Positions 12,248-26,200 of a stretch of 64,000 nt of DNA are shown in pieces. The notes under the pieces are model-generated. The model had not been told where the DNA came from, searched no databases, and worked only from the letters and a program-made list of their open reading frames with translations. Location: contig JABVXU010000115.1 of NCBI GenBank assembly GCA_013365365.1, positions 62,001-126,000 on the forward strand. The letters are read 5' to 3'. Position 1 is the first letter of the stretch, and each line of letters opens with the position of its first letter. This DNA comes from Cruorifilaria tuberocauda (taxonomy: Eukaryota > Nematoda > Chromadorea > Rhabditida > Onchocercidae). Made by a program: the position numbers and the translations under genes.

Positions 12248-12973
12248 TCTTCTATCAATTTCACTTTCTGCAAAACTTGATAACTTCAATTTTTAAAACG
12301 AAACTTCTGAATTGTAAAAATTTTAAATTATTCTTAAATCAGAATTAAATACACGCATTCAATACTAATAACTACACGTAAAAGATCTGATTTGATTAGT
12401 GCTGATGACCTCATTAGGAATGATTCAACCCGCTGTTTTGTTACACGGTGGTAGGATAAATATTAAACTTCGGAACATTTCATTCATTATGAGAATAGTA
12501 CGAATTGATTGAGATGTCTCGGATAAAAGAGGGTCAATGATATCCTTTCACAGCTATCCCTTCCTTCCTGATGACCAGTGTATTTATGATCACTAACAGT
12601 ACAATCATCAAAACTTTCTAGTATTAGGAAGTTACAGTGAGATGATATGATGTACTTCAAAAATAATTAAATTCAATTACTGAACTTATGCTATTTTGAT
12701 GTATCTTTTTTTCATTGCTTTTGAATTGTTACAATCAGAAATTTGCACATATCTGGTTTTATTTTACTAATTCTTTGAAATCATTTGTCAATAGGAATAG
12801 GATTACGAAATAGTCTTTCCAGGTAGAGGATGACTGAAAAATCTGGCCATCGACAATTTTTCTGAATCCTTCTTTCTCTTTTTAAGAATTGTGAATGGTT
12901 GCTTTTTGCGTCTTTTTCATACCTTTAACTCTTTGATGATATTAGATAAAGTATTAAAACTTTCTAATTTCAG
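12248..12973. promoter_or_regulatory. Likely divergent promoter region of gtf2h5 and the M16 peptidase gene
   Basis: About 0.7 kb separates the GTF2H5 start on the minus strand from the first candidate exon of the M16 gene on the plus strand. No coding sequence is visible. The head-to-head layout makes a shared promoter possible; no specific element was identified. Confidence 0.3.
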
Positions 12974-12994
12974 GGGGGACGTTTTACCAAAATA

Positions 12995-15900
12995 ATGCAT
13001 ACGGAAAAAGCAGAAGGTAAGAATTAATTCTTACATTATTTCGCTCCAAAAACTTCTATTGATCAGAAATTATAAAGTTATACTAATATCGTTGCTTAAA
13101 TTAATCTTTCAAATTAAATCAATAAATATGACTTTTCTTAAATCTCATTCATTTCAAGTTAGCATTCCACTGTAGAATGAAGTTTCTGTTTGAAATTTTG
13201 AAATTAAGATACTGTGCATTACAAATTATTGGTAGGAGGAAAAAACAACTTCTCCTTACTATGGGAGTATGATGATAAGAAATACTAATACACACAATTT
13301 CATTCACCATCTCCAAAGTTATTAAACTTAGGCCACTTATATTGGAGATCGAATGGTTATTTCATTCATTCAGTTTAATCAATTTAGCTATCGTGAAATA
13401 TTATCGTTCAAAATCGATTTACTTGCACTATTAACTATTTAGAAAACTATTTGAAAATTTATTGATTTGAGATATTTGAATAATGTGACACTGAAAACAC
13501 TGATTTCCTTCTGCTTGCTATTTTGATAAATATTTGCTCTCAAAAGACCGAAGTCGGTTGATCTTTTAGAAATCAATTATTAAGAAAAATGAGTAAGTAA
13601 AGTTGAAATCGGTGAAAAGAAATAAAAATGAAAGAGTGAAAATTTTGCCAAATTGGACAATAACGCTGAGTAGAATTTGAAACAAGCTAAGTTTTTTGAG
13701 AGACAAATTTTGCAGTATTATCCATCTTTTGCAGCAGTTTAACAGCACAAGGACAAATTTAATTCAAAGATCAATCATCACTAATGGACTTATTCTATAT
13801 CCATTAATTGAATAATATAACTTAATTTGGGATAATCCGATTAAGTCCTATCTCACCGTCGTATTTCATTATCAGAAATGCTATCTTATCTATTTTATCC
13901 ATCTTAAATGTCTGCCATGTCAATCGCTATGAAGTACGTTTTCGAGCTTCTTGATACCAAGTTACTAAAATGAAAAAAATATCGAAAAGCTACAGCTGTA
14001 TACTAAAATTGAACATCCGCTATCACAATATGCAGCGATACTTTTCGCAAACTCATTTTACCGGTCAGTAGGTTTGGAATATTATTATATCGTTTTCTAA
14101 TTAAATATTAGACTTGAAAAAAAAAATGATTTATTTAGTTTAAAGCTCTGTTCGTTTTTTTTGTCTTTTTAGTGTAGATTTCTGCAAAAATTTTTCTCGA
14201 TTTGTATTGATATTCGCAATATGTCGAAAATTCATTGTCTTTTGTTGTTTAAAGACTTCATTTGAAGACATTAGCAGTAATGATAGTAAAAATCGGACAT
14301 TTCCCGTTTTTTTCAGCTTTTAAATTGCTTAAATAAATGCAAATAAACAAAATATGCCATCTTTGAGGACATATCAATAAGTTAGAAAATGGATGGACAG
14401 CTGGCCCAACGTACAAAGTAAATGGAGAGATACCACTTGTAATTTATACATCAAAATTTTCCAAACTTCAAGTCGCTGTTGCCGAAACACCGGGACCTCT
14501 GGTTAAAGGTCTTATCTCCTTTGGTTAGTTTTATTTTGACATCAAAATCAGTAAAATTTTTGAGGAGTTATTTCGAGGTATTATATTAGTAAAACTTTTG
14601 CTTGCAAAAATATACTATTTTGTAGTATAATCTTTGGCTTCCTGACAAAAGTAATGGTTGTCAGGCATTCTCCTTAATATTTATAAAACTTTGTTAATTG
14701 GTTGAAAGAAAAGTCGTAAATATCTTTCTGATAAAAGTAATTGAAAAGAAAAGTGGAATATTGAAATGTTTAGTGACAGAAACACACGATAACGATGGTT
14801 TACCTCATACATTGGAGCATCTTACTTTTATGGGTAGTAAAAAATATCCGTATAAAGGCATTCTTGATTTGATTGCCAATCGATGTATGGCATCAGGGAC
14901 CAATGCATTTACTGCTCAAGATCATACAGCTTATGAATTAATTACTGTAAGTAATTTATCATTTGAGACACATTTATCTACATCCAAAGCGCCACAAATC
15001 TTTTGTTCTAGTTTGTAATGGTATTAGAACACTCACGACAACATAGAAAAAAGAAAAGCAGAAACTTGGTTGAAGTCAGTTAAATTATTTCCAAAGTATT
15101 TGTTAAAGCGAGCATGGTAATTCGCGCTTATAATTAACAAATAAAATCTCAGTGACTAATTCATTTTTTAGGTTGGCAGTCATGGGTTCCTGAAGGTTTT
15201 ACCTATTTATTTGGATCATCTGCTAGCGCCAACATTAACGGTTAATTATGTGCAGTTGCAATTAAATATTAAATTACCATTAATTTTTATATTGGTTCAA
15301 TGTTACCTCTATAGAGATCTCATCTTACATTATGCTATTACTAGTGGCAAATCTGTTTAAAATAAGCAAGATTTTGTGCGCTAATTATTTAACTTAAGCG
15401 CTGATTTCAGGATTTCCGTATAATATACATATTTGTAATCTGAAATTGCATTGTAGGATGCTCAATTTATAACTGAAGTCCATCATATTAATGGTAGAGG
15501 CGAAGACGCAGGAGTTGTTTATAGTGAAATGCAAGAGTACGAATCAGAAATGAATAACATCGTGAGCTGGAAACGAAAGGAGCTATTTTATCCTGAATGT
15601 GAGTTCCTGTTGGCATTGTATGTTACCATTCGTACACTGTAAAATGTCTGGAGTCATCACGTGCTGTGCTAACTAGTAAAGAAGTAATCATAATTATGAT
15701 ATATGTTCCAGACAATCCATATCGCGTAGAAACGGGTGGACGTTTGGCTGATTTACGTACAACGTGTACTATGGAGAAAATAAGGCGATATCACCATGAT
15801 TTTTATCATATTAGCAATATGTTTGTGACTGTTTGTGGATCCATTGATCACTCGAAATTGCTGCGTATTTTATCATCATTCGGTAGTTCAATTAAAAATT

Positions 15901-18900
15901 TTTTTCTTCTGATCAATGTAATTTGAAATCAGAAGTGCAATAAGCAAACATATTATTACTTAAAATCATTCTATGATTTTCTTTTCTCTATTGAAGAGAA
16001 AACATCACAACAGCAAGTACCACATCTATTCAACAGACCGTTTAAAAATCATATGTTAACGTTCACTGAACCGCAAGAAAAAAAAATTGTTTGTCCAAGC
16101 GAAGATGAAAAACTGGGGACGGTGGAGATTGCATGGATAGGTCCTTCATTATCAAATGTTCGTTTTGCAACATTTATTTGTTTTTCAAACTGTTGATTAA
16201 TATGGTACTTAGAACAAGTCTTGTAGTTTGCCTAGATTCACGAATTGCTTTGTTCTTATTTCATAATTTTCTTTCTGTTTACATCTTTCATGTAAATTTT
16301 TTTATTTAGCTGCAAGATTTACAACGACTGAGAGTACTTGCACATTATTTGGCTGACACTGCTGCTTCTCCATTGGAGCAAGATTTTGTGCAGTTGGACG
16401 AGCAGCTGGCAAGTTGTGTGCACTTATACATACGTGAACAGTGCATCAGTGAAATAGTGTTATGCTTCAGTGGGGTACCCATTAATGAACTACAAAACAT
16501 CAAAACAAGGCAAGCTTTTCTGTATTTCATCAGTTTTTTATTTTCTATTTATTTTTTTCATTTTAACTGTCGAGCCGAATTTCATTTTTTATTCTAAATA
16601 ATAAAATGCAGTCAAATTCTAAATTGTGGAAAGTGATTTTTGATTTTCACATTATCTTTTGTAAGGAGTAGATATTCTTGAGGATCTTTGTATAGATAAA
16701 TTTTTGCAATTACAAGATTTATCTTGTTCGTAATTACAGGCAAGCTTTTCTGGTATCAACGTTAAAATGGTGGAATTAGTAATAGCATTGCTTATCGTAA
16801 TGAGATATTTTGCATTTCAAAGGATGATCTGATTTAAGTTTTTAGATTATTCGAGAAAACTTTACCACAAACATTTGAAAACAATTTCGACGAGGTGCGA
16901 ATGACGAATACGATTACACATATAATTGACAAAAATATTTCAAGGGTACTGAAATATTGTTATGAAATAATCTTAGTCATTATCTACTTTCCTCTGTCAC
17001 GAACAATTCTTAGCAATATACAGTTGAACAAGTTTTTATTTGTCATAAGATGCTGTTTTGCATGACTTTGTTGGTTGGATCAAATAATTGCATATGAGGA
17101 AGGATGATTTTAGCATAATTTGTATGTTTTTCTTTATCAAAGAATATAATAATGAACTTAATTATGTTAAAATAAATTTCAGATGGAAACAGACTCCCAT
17201 AATTTTATTTTCGAAGTAATGTGCATGCACCAGATTTACGGAAGATGTGAGGAACTTCCAAAACGATTAGATCTTGTTATGGAGCTTCAAAAGTTTTTAT
17301 TTTTTAATGTTCCTTTTTTCTTGATTATTTCTGTCTACTGACTGAAAATTTTCAAGATAAATTATCTTTTAAGTTATTGATCAAGTGGGTTTGAACGGGG
17401 AGACTTGTACTGCAGGATGTTATCGTTGGAACCTGAGGATTGGATCAAATTAGCGCATCAATATCTAACAAACAGATGTATCTGCGTAATGGGCTTTCCT
17501 TCTCGAGATGAAATCACCAGAATTGCTACAACGGTTTGAAATACACAAAATACTTTATATTTAACGGGAACAATGGTTTTTATGCTCTTGAAAAAAAAAG
17601 TAGATCACACATTTAGCTTAGTTTGCTGAAATAATTTAGTCTTGAAATGCTTGCTGCTATAGAATTCCAGATTTCGTCTTTCATTTCAGGAACAGAGTCG
17701 AATTGAGATGCAGCGTAAAAAATTAGGGGAAAATGGACTTCAACGATGTGCAGAAAAATTAGAGAAGGCAATACGTGAAACAACGGTTCTTTTTTTTCAG
17801 TAATTGTAGGCATCAGTGTTTAGTGTAGATGGATTACTGTAGATAGTTTAGGGTTATATGATACATCTTATTGAATTTTCTTTTAAATAGTATTTGTGAA
17901 TTTCAGGTTCAAAAACCATCACCTGAACTGCTTTCCGAAATGATGATTCATGAACTAGAGAATTTTGCAACGTTTAAGGTGCAAACATTGCATGCACGGA
18001 CAGGTCAAAATGATAATGAAATATTTAAGTTACCATTGCCAGTCTATATACATAACGTTGAAACACATTTTATTAAGGTATGCCTTTTTTTCCCGGAAAT
18101 TATACATTCGTTGATAATCTAATTCAGAAATTTAAAATATGACTGTAGCTTTGCTACGTATTATAAGTTTATGAAGTTGAGTTTATAATCAAGTTATCAT
18201 TAAATAATATGTATCTATCCGTTTATTCATTATTTAAATTAGAAACATATTGCAGTTGCTTTATAAATCTTACTACCAATTTAATAAGCGGTATTTATAG
18301 CTTGTGTTGGTTTGGGATACGAAGCTCATACCACTAGAATTGCGATTGTGGTTGATGCTTTATTTTGAATTGATGTTTCAGAGCCCGGCTATTGTGGACG
18401 GTAGAGTAAGCATTTAATGATGATTTGTTTATTTTAAATATAATATCCTGAACATATCTTTCAAATTGTTTAAAATAAATTTAATCTATCAGATTCTCAA
18501 AATAGCCAGAACATATTGTCAAATTGCTTAAAAACCCTGAATATTCTATCTTTTGTATTTATTATGTTTAAAATTTAAAATTTGTAAGCTATATCTCGCC
18601 ATGGATCAACACTATCTAATCATCGCTATTCTTTAATCGTTTAATGATTCTTTTATTGATTTTCGTGGGCATTTTATTTAGCGCTTTTTTATCTGAAGTC
18701 TAAAGAATATTTTTTTTGTTTTTTCTTAGATATTCACAGAAATTACTTTTCAAATTTTTTGAATTCATATGCATTTTTAGAAATTATCGTACGAGGAAAT
18801 AGCGAAATTGTACACTCGGGATTTGATATCATATTGCGGAACTATTGGTGTTTTGAATCATTTTGATCGGTTCTGTTCGCTTACTTTAAAAGTAGGCTGT

Positions 18901-21900
18901 GTAACTTGCATATTTGAATTATTTTGAAGGAATTCTACATTTTAAAAAATAATCAGTCCCAGATCATCTTTTAGGAATAGAAACAAACGAGAAGAGAATC
19001 AAATTGAAAATGAGAAAGTAGAAATAGCTAGGAAAGTTCGGTAAATTCAGGATTTTCGAATTTCATTTTACAAAATTGATTGGCATCTTTTATAGGCTGT
19101 TCCCGAACGATATGTGACAATGTTGTCGTGGCTTACAACTTTTGTTAAAGGGATTACATTTGAGGCAGAACGTGCGAAAGTAGCTGCTCAAAGCTTAATA
19201 GGTCAAGCTGATGAAGAGAAGAGAGATGGGTGTGAAATGCGAAATGCGCTTCTTCATAATGCTATATTCTATAAAGGTAAGGTATGGGTTTCTAAAAGTT
19301 GGAAAAATTTAAGACTGATTTTGGTTAGGGATTTAATTTAAATTGTATTCAAAACGGACGTCTTTTTTGACAAGAAATATTTAGATTTTTCTTTAATTGA
19401 AATTCAGTTTAAAGTCATATTAGTTGATATCTTTTACCGCAAACATTTGTTATTTTGCAGAGAGCAATGATTATCTTTGTGGCTTAGTGCAGTTAGAGGA
19501 ATTCCATAAAAATGTGCTCACACTAACTAAAGAAAATCCGGCTTATGTAAGTACTTTTTTATTAACTGATATTTCTAGACTTCTCTTGATAATCTTAGCA
19601 AAATCAGTTGAAACACATTTAAATCACTGAAAAAGGGATTTGCATATTCCTTTTGTTTTCATTTTTATCCTTATTTGATCACATAGCAATTTGACGTTCC
19701 TTGGCTATATTTAAAGAAGAGGAATGTAGAATCAATAACGATTAATGTCTTGTATTAACGGTTTTTCATTATTTATAGGTTGTCGATAAATTAGAGAAAC
19801 TACGTAAAGCACTGATAAATGCTCCGATAAATGTGCACATTATTTGTAACACGGATAAAATTATGCCATATCTACCGACTAGTCTTGCATGGCTTTATCG
19901 TGAACGTAAATCTTTATGTGAGCTTTCTACGAGTTTTCGGGTAAGTTAATTTTTTGTTGCAACCGAACAAAAAGTATTTATTGTGATTGAAAATATGTTT
20001 GCCGTAGCAATTTAACAATTTAACAATTACCGGGACAAATAATACAAATTGAATCATTTTCATTCCAGAATGCAGGTAACTATTGCAGTTATTCACATTC
20101 AAATATTTTTATTGTTCTCGAAATTTACATTGATATACTCCAAATCGTTTATGATATTTGTTGTAAGAGAGCTGCATCTGTGATTTGCAGATTGATTTTT
20201 TTCAGTAATTTTAGAATTCGCCTGGAGAAGCGGTAATATGTGACAATTTCGGGAAGCAGCGTGTCATTGCCGTTGGTGCCACTGAATCTTCTTTTCTGAA
20301 ACAAGTATATCTTTTAATCTCTGTTATTTCTATGGTACAAAAAATAGAATGTTTATCCTGAAACTAAAAATAAGTAAAATTAAATTAAATATTGAGAAAA
20401 TATCGAAATGTGGTATGAAATTGAAGATCGGTATAAATTAAATTAAAACTAGAAGATATTTAATGTCGAATTTGTTTTCTGATGGCAATATATATTTTAA
20501 GTTATTAAGACTTATAGTAAGTTTACATTAACTATATTAATTTTTTACTACCGCTAACTCATAATCAAATGGAAAAGATTTATGAACGGATTGGGTCTCA
20601 AATTTATTAGGTTGCAAACAACTAATTAGGTTATTTACATGAAAAGGCAGATTTCTTATTGGCTATGAATTATTAACTTGCAAAAATTTTCTTTGTGGGA
20701 AGTGATTTAGTAAAAAATTGTGAATATTACAGTCCATACCATTCAAATATCAGCTGGGTAGTAAAGAAGGATTAGCTGTACAACTCATAGCTCAATATTT
20801 GTCACAAATGGAGGGCATCTTGTTTAAAGCGATACGTGGAAATGGTTTAGCATATGGTGTGGGCATTGAAGTGGATCCGGATAATCAGTTGCTCAGTTTT
20901 GGGATCTATCGAAGTGCTCAACTCGAGCAAGCTTATGAAAAGGCCAAGGAAGTTGTGGTTAGAATTTTCATGCTAATATCCAGAATTCGAAATTTATTAC
21001 TGAGGGAAGTACGATTATCTTCACAATTTTTGTCTCAAAAAGATTTTATTACCTGAAATTTATTGGTGTCACTGTACAAGATTTAGTTCAATGAATTGGA
21101 GTGCGTAGATGAGAATGAGTTTGAAGCAGCGAAGCGAAGTCTTATATCAGAGATAATACAAGCCGAAGATACGGTAATTAATGCTGCACATCGAGCTATT
21201 TTCAATGAATTTCGAGAATTACCACATCAATTTTGGAGGTAAGTTGTTCTCAGAATATTCTATTGTCATTGTCAGATAATATTGACAAAGACAATGTATA
21301 TTATCGATCGTATAACTAATAAGAGTGATGTAATATAAATATTATTACACTAAATATTTATTTTTATATATTTTGTCATGCTAAATAAGGTTGTGTAAAT
21401 GTATTGAATCACATTAACTTATATCACGTCGAGCAAATGAGAAAAATCTATTTATCATTGAAATCATTATCATTATTTTTAATAATTATTAAATAATTAA
21501 TTATTATTGAAAGAAGCTTTATTTCTTTCTTCGTTAATGTAACTTCCATACTTATCATAATAATATTAGTAAAGGTTATCAAGTAAGGTAAACTCCCAAC
21601 TGAATCTACCGATCACAAGCCGAAAACAGTCATTGGTAAGCGCAACAAGTTTTGGTTTTTGAGAGAGTATGAAGCTATGTTTAGCATTTTATTTATAAGA
21701 GTGATAGTATCCTGTTATTTCCAATCGTATTTAGTACTTTTGATTTAGGGAGCACATCGATCATATTTGGAATGCATCAATGAGAGAAGTGGTGGAATGC
21801 AGCAGAAATTTTATCCTTGATCTGTTTGATGATAAGAAATGCTGCCGTGCAATAGCTGTGCCGCACGGAAAATTGAAAGATATTAAAAAACATTTTAAAG

Positions 21901-21947
21901 GAATTGAGGTGGTCTGTTTTTCAGATCTGCATGTTAAAGCTATTTAA
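12995..21947 (+). CDS. M16-family (insulinase-type) metallopeptidase, similar to C. elegans C05D11.1 / yeast YOL098C
   Basis: Core exons: 14368-14523, 14774-14946, 15172-15240, 15457-15598, 15712-15882, 15997-16157, 16310-16509, 16846-16945, 17183-17292, 17416-17533, 17690-17785, 17907-18077, 18301-18405, 18781-18891, 19096-19276, 19461-19546, 19779-19940, 20215-20304, 20733-20957, 21087-21238 and 21749-21947. All phases agree and give about 1000 residues, usual for M16C enzymes. The inverted zinc motif HxxEH is present as LPHTLEHLTFMGS, and a downstream Glu lies in GEDAGVVYSEM. Late in the protein RGNGLAYG is a typical C-terminal-half motif. The enzyme should be a zinc-dependent clamshell peptidase; substrate unknown. 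The first exon is uncertain: 12995-13016 follows a TTTCAG acceptor and ends at GTAAGA, but 14030-14063 also fits. The intron after 16509 has a GC donor. Confidence 0.88.
14030..14063 (+). other. Alternative first coding exon candidate for the M16 peptidase
   Basis: ATG at 14030 followed by 11 codons (MQRYFSQTHFT) and one base, then a GTCAGT donor. It has the same phase as the 12995-13016 candidate, so either can join the exon at 14368. The basic/hydroxylated start could be a short mitochondrial targeting segment. No acceptor is seen upstream, so if used it would be a promoter-proximal exon. Confidence 0.3.
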
Positions 21948-23292
21948 GTTGTGCTTATTTTTGCATCCTGCTAGAGTTATTTACGACAAGAAATGTTAAG
22001 ATTCTGTTAGGGCTGATAAATTAGAGAGGCTGCTGTTATTTTAGAAAGAATCAGAAATGATATCGGGCTACTGTGGTTGCTAACCGATAATTTAAATACT
22101 TTCCGGAGATATTTACAAGTTCTTAAATTCATTTCCTTGCCTGCGCAAAATAAATGTATTATTCGTAGCAGAGATTGCTAAACAGCCTGAACTTACTGAT
22201 TCAAGTTATTTCTTTAATTTCAGTCATGCTATAGATTCATGTTTGTTGCATAGTTTCGTCATTTTTCATTCAGTATATAACAATTCTGTAGTAGATTAAG
22301 TTATATTCAAAGTTTTTTTTCAATTTCTGTTTGAAATTTGATTTTGCCAAGTTTTTTTCCAATCAGGTTATTTCACAACATTTCTTGCATTTTGATTTTT
22401 ATTTTTTCACGATAAATTTGTCGAATTCTATCCGGTTCGTTGGATCACGACTCTTCGAAGATTCTCCTTTGATATTAAAGCTGTGGATAAAGTTAAACAC
22501 ATTTTCTTTATATCTTTCATTCGTTACTGTTATTGGTGTTCTCTTGTTGCAAGTCATTTACTCTTTTCTGTTCCATTAATAAAATCTATTAAAAATATAA
22601 TGGACTGGGAATTGACATAAACACAGAAATTCGATCCGTTCTCGACCAGACGTCAAATATCGTTCGTTATTATCTATATGGTGATGGATTAGAAAAAAAT
22701 GAAACCTATCTTTACTTTGCGATCATCAGGAAACACAGACGAAGCATCCACGTAGCCAGTCCCTCCATCTTTACATAGCAAATTTGCTCACTTCGAAGTT
22801 GTCTGGTTATTAGTGGGAGATTTTTCGCTGCTACAAACATGAGGTTTTTGACACAGTGAATGCGATCGATACCGTACTCTTTCGCATGGATACTGTTGCT
22901 TGTTCTTGCGTGGGTAGGAAGTTTGCTTGCCTGGTTATTTAGTTATGATTGATTTTTTGCAGCAATTAATGATTGGATAGACATATTGAGTAGTTAAAAT
23001 TGAAATCTTTTTCTTTAGAATTATTACTGGTATCAGTGATTAAGAAAAATGATCTGCATACGTTTGCTCTGTTATATGGAATAAATCGAGATTTCTTGAT
23101 CACTTTCAGATCACGTTTGACGTGTAATGACTGCGGATTTTTCATCTATTCATTTTAGAATGCATTTTAGGTCCCGCCTCATATTTTATGCATAAAAAAA
23201 ACATCGAGTGAATTCGCACACTTAGGAGGAATCGAGTGTGGACAACGAGCTGATTGAAAACAATTGAACAGAGAGGAAGTTTATTTGTGGAA
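21948..23292. other. Intergenic region between the M16 peptidase and TRIM-NHL genes
   Basis: AT-rich with no supported exon. AATAAA at 22149-22154 is a likely poly(A) signal for the upstream gene. The last few hundred bases should contain the TRIM-NHL promoter and 5' UTR. Confidence 0.45.
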
Positions 23293-26200
23293 ATGGAGAT
23301 GTATGCCAATGGATTAATAGAGGAAAACGGTGGGACAACTGCTGCATCAGTAGTAGCATCGTCAACTACCACTGCGGCAACGCTGGATCTGTCATCGCAG
23401 CAGCAGAACAGTTACATTTTCGGTGTTACAGATGATAAAGTATGGCATTTAAATTGTCAGCAAAATATATTCGGAAGAAAAGTAGGATAATCAGATAGTA
23501 ATGTGATGGAAAGAAAAGAAAGCACGATGTACGATAATTTTTTTTCGTGTACTAAGTGCTACTTATTACTTTTTACAAAAAATCTGTAAATATCGTGGCT
23601 TCTTTCTGCAAGGTTCTGCAACGTTTTTGTGGCATAATATCAATGATTAAGTTTATTTTACATTTTGTTTGATTTATTTATTTTGCTGAAAACTTGAGGA
23701 TGTTTCTGCTATATTTTCATTACAATATAGTTTTCTATTAAATAGAAATGGAACAGAACAAATGTTCGTGCGAAATCTGCTTTATAATAAGTTTACTTTA
23801 AATGAGATGGAATAAAGTGTGACTGTTTGTCATGCGAAAAAAACCAACGAGGAATTGTTACAGTCGGAAAGTCCACCATCACTGAAGGATGATAAAAATA
23901 CGGGGGCTGCTTCAAGTGCGAATATAATGAGAAATGAAATAAATTCGACGCGATCACCAAGTCCATTACTTGATGTTGGAATAATACCAAGCGTTGATAG
24001 TTCTCTTTGTCCATATTGCGGCAAACAATTTAGAAAGGTAATTAAGTGACATATATTCTTTTCTTGCAGAGCTAGTTATAAAATTTCTGAAATTTAATCT
24101 TCATTGTAGTTCGAGTTTTATTAGATTATAGTGAAGGAACAATCAGTTGAAAATATTGACATACTGTTGTGTTTTTAATTAAGAGCTATGTTATTAAATA
24201 CCGTGAACTGAATACTGATGGTATCAGTACAGCGTAAAATTTTTAAAATTCCGAAACTCTGAAGTCCTCATTGTATTTACATAATGTTATTTTCCAATAC
24301 AGCAATTAATTGACATCGTAAAAATCAACGCTACCATTCGTTTTAGGTTTTGGGCGTAGGCACATGTCTCATATTATATTTCTGGCTTCTAATTACTTAG
24401 GTTGATTTTAGCCACGAGTATTGGATTGCCTTCATTCAATGTGTGAAGATTGCATAATAGCCCAGCTAGATGGACGACGGGATGGTGAGTTGGAGCGTAC
24501 GAGAGCTGCATTGACAATGGATTTCGAACTGGAAAACACATATGAGATGAGGCCAACGCCACCAGGAGTAATTAGATGTCCAATATGTCATCAGGTTACT
24601 GAATAAGTATTCCGATCGAATAACTGTAACATACAATTAGTAGAATGACCCACTTACGTTATTCATTTCTAATATGTTTTATTTTGAAAGCCATTTCTGA
24701 TATATCCGAATCCGATAGAAGTGTGTAGATGTTAACGTTTGCTAATAATCGTTTTCATTTGACTTATTAATCCTTTGTTTTATAAAAATTGGTGAGAACA
24801 AAAGGATATTTCAGGAAAGCCATGTAGGAAATGATGTCCGATTTGTCAATCACCTTTTGCTTGATTTTGTTCGCTTACATGAAGTTGATGGTGTAAGCGC
24901 TGCAAAGGGCGTACGAACATGTCGTGCATGTAAGAGTGAACAGCTTGCAATGGCCGTCTGCAAACAGTGTGCTAGTGACTTATGCAAGAATTGCTATCAA
25001 GCACATCGTGATATGAAATTATTCGATGGACATACGGTATGAATTGAGTTTCATTGTGCAACTCTAATGTCCCTTATTTCGAGAGATTATGGAGTATTAT
25101 GATTACTGTAATATTAGAAGTACTTTTTTTAATCTTGTAGATTTAAGCACTAAAATATAAAGTTTTATGAGCTAAACTATTGGTTTTAGGTATTAACATA
25201 CACGGAATTAGCACAGAATCCGTCGGAATTGCCCCGTGATCCAGTGATGTGTGTATTACATCCCCAAATGCCATATTCACTTCTTTGTGCTACTTGTGAA
25301 TCACCGATTTGTGGGCAATGCCATGCGGAACATGCCGACATTAGACACCATAATTTGGTAAATATTGATGAAACAGTTGCTAATTTGGTCAGACTCGAAC
25401 TGAAGGATATTGCGAATGGAGCAGAAGCCAAGGTTAGATTTGCAGTTAACTACGGAAACTTTTTTTTGAATTTTATTAATTGCCATTTGTTTTAGTTTTT
25501 TATGCGGAATATTGACCTTATATGTTAGCTATTTTTAAAAGGAGAAGATAGTATTACTGATCGCTCGCAGAAGTTCTTGTTACTGGTCAATAATCCATTG
25601 CTACCTTGTCTACCACTCCTTATTCAACCACTTCATTGTTTGTAAAACTAGATTGTGATTCATTTAATGTCGCTTAAGTTTTATTTTTCAGTCAAAAACT
25701 GTAGAAGCTGCTTGTAATTCCGTTCCAACTCGCCAGCGTATCCTTACTGAGCAGTATGAAGTAATTAAGGCAGAAATAGAAGATACCTTCAGTGAGTATC
25801 ATAAAGCACTGGATGCAATAAAGGAACATTTGTTATGTAAACTCGATAAATCACGTGATGATCAGGAAACAGATCTGAATAATCTAAATCGACGAGTTAA
25901 TGTTACTACCGTGAAAATTGCTGATGCTGTTGCGTAAGTACTATAACGTAATATATATTAAAAGAGATTTTTGAGCAGCATTGTACATTAAATAAAACAG
26001 TAAATCAATAATAATATGGGAGTAATATCTGCCAACAAAAAATTTAGAAAATAGTCTTTTTTTTTGAATTGTCTCTACTTAACCTTAGAACCATTTTCAT
26101 CGGATCCTTGAAATAAAAGTAACCATTCAGAGTTTTTCTATATTCTATTCTGCCTAAGCAAGCTGTCAACGAAATTTTGATAAGTTTATTCAGATATGTG

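Noticed and set aside
16345..16530. Minus-strand open frame
   Set aside because: Antisense shadow of an M16 peptidase exon.
23793..24024. Two minus-strand open frames
   Set aside because: Antisense shadows of TRIM-NHL exon 2, which encodes the start of the RING.
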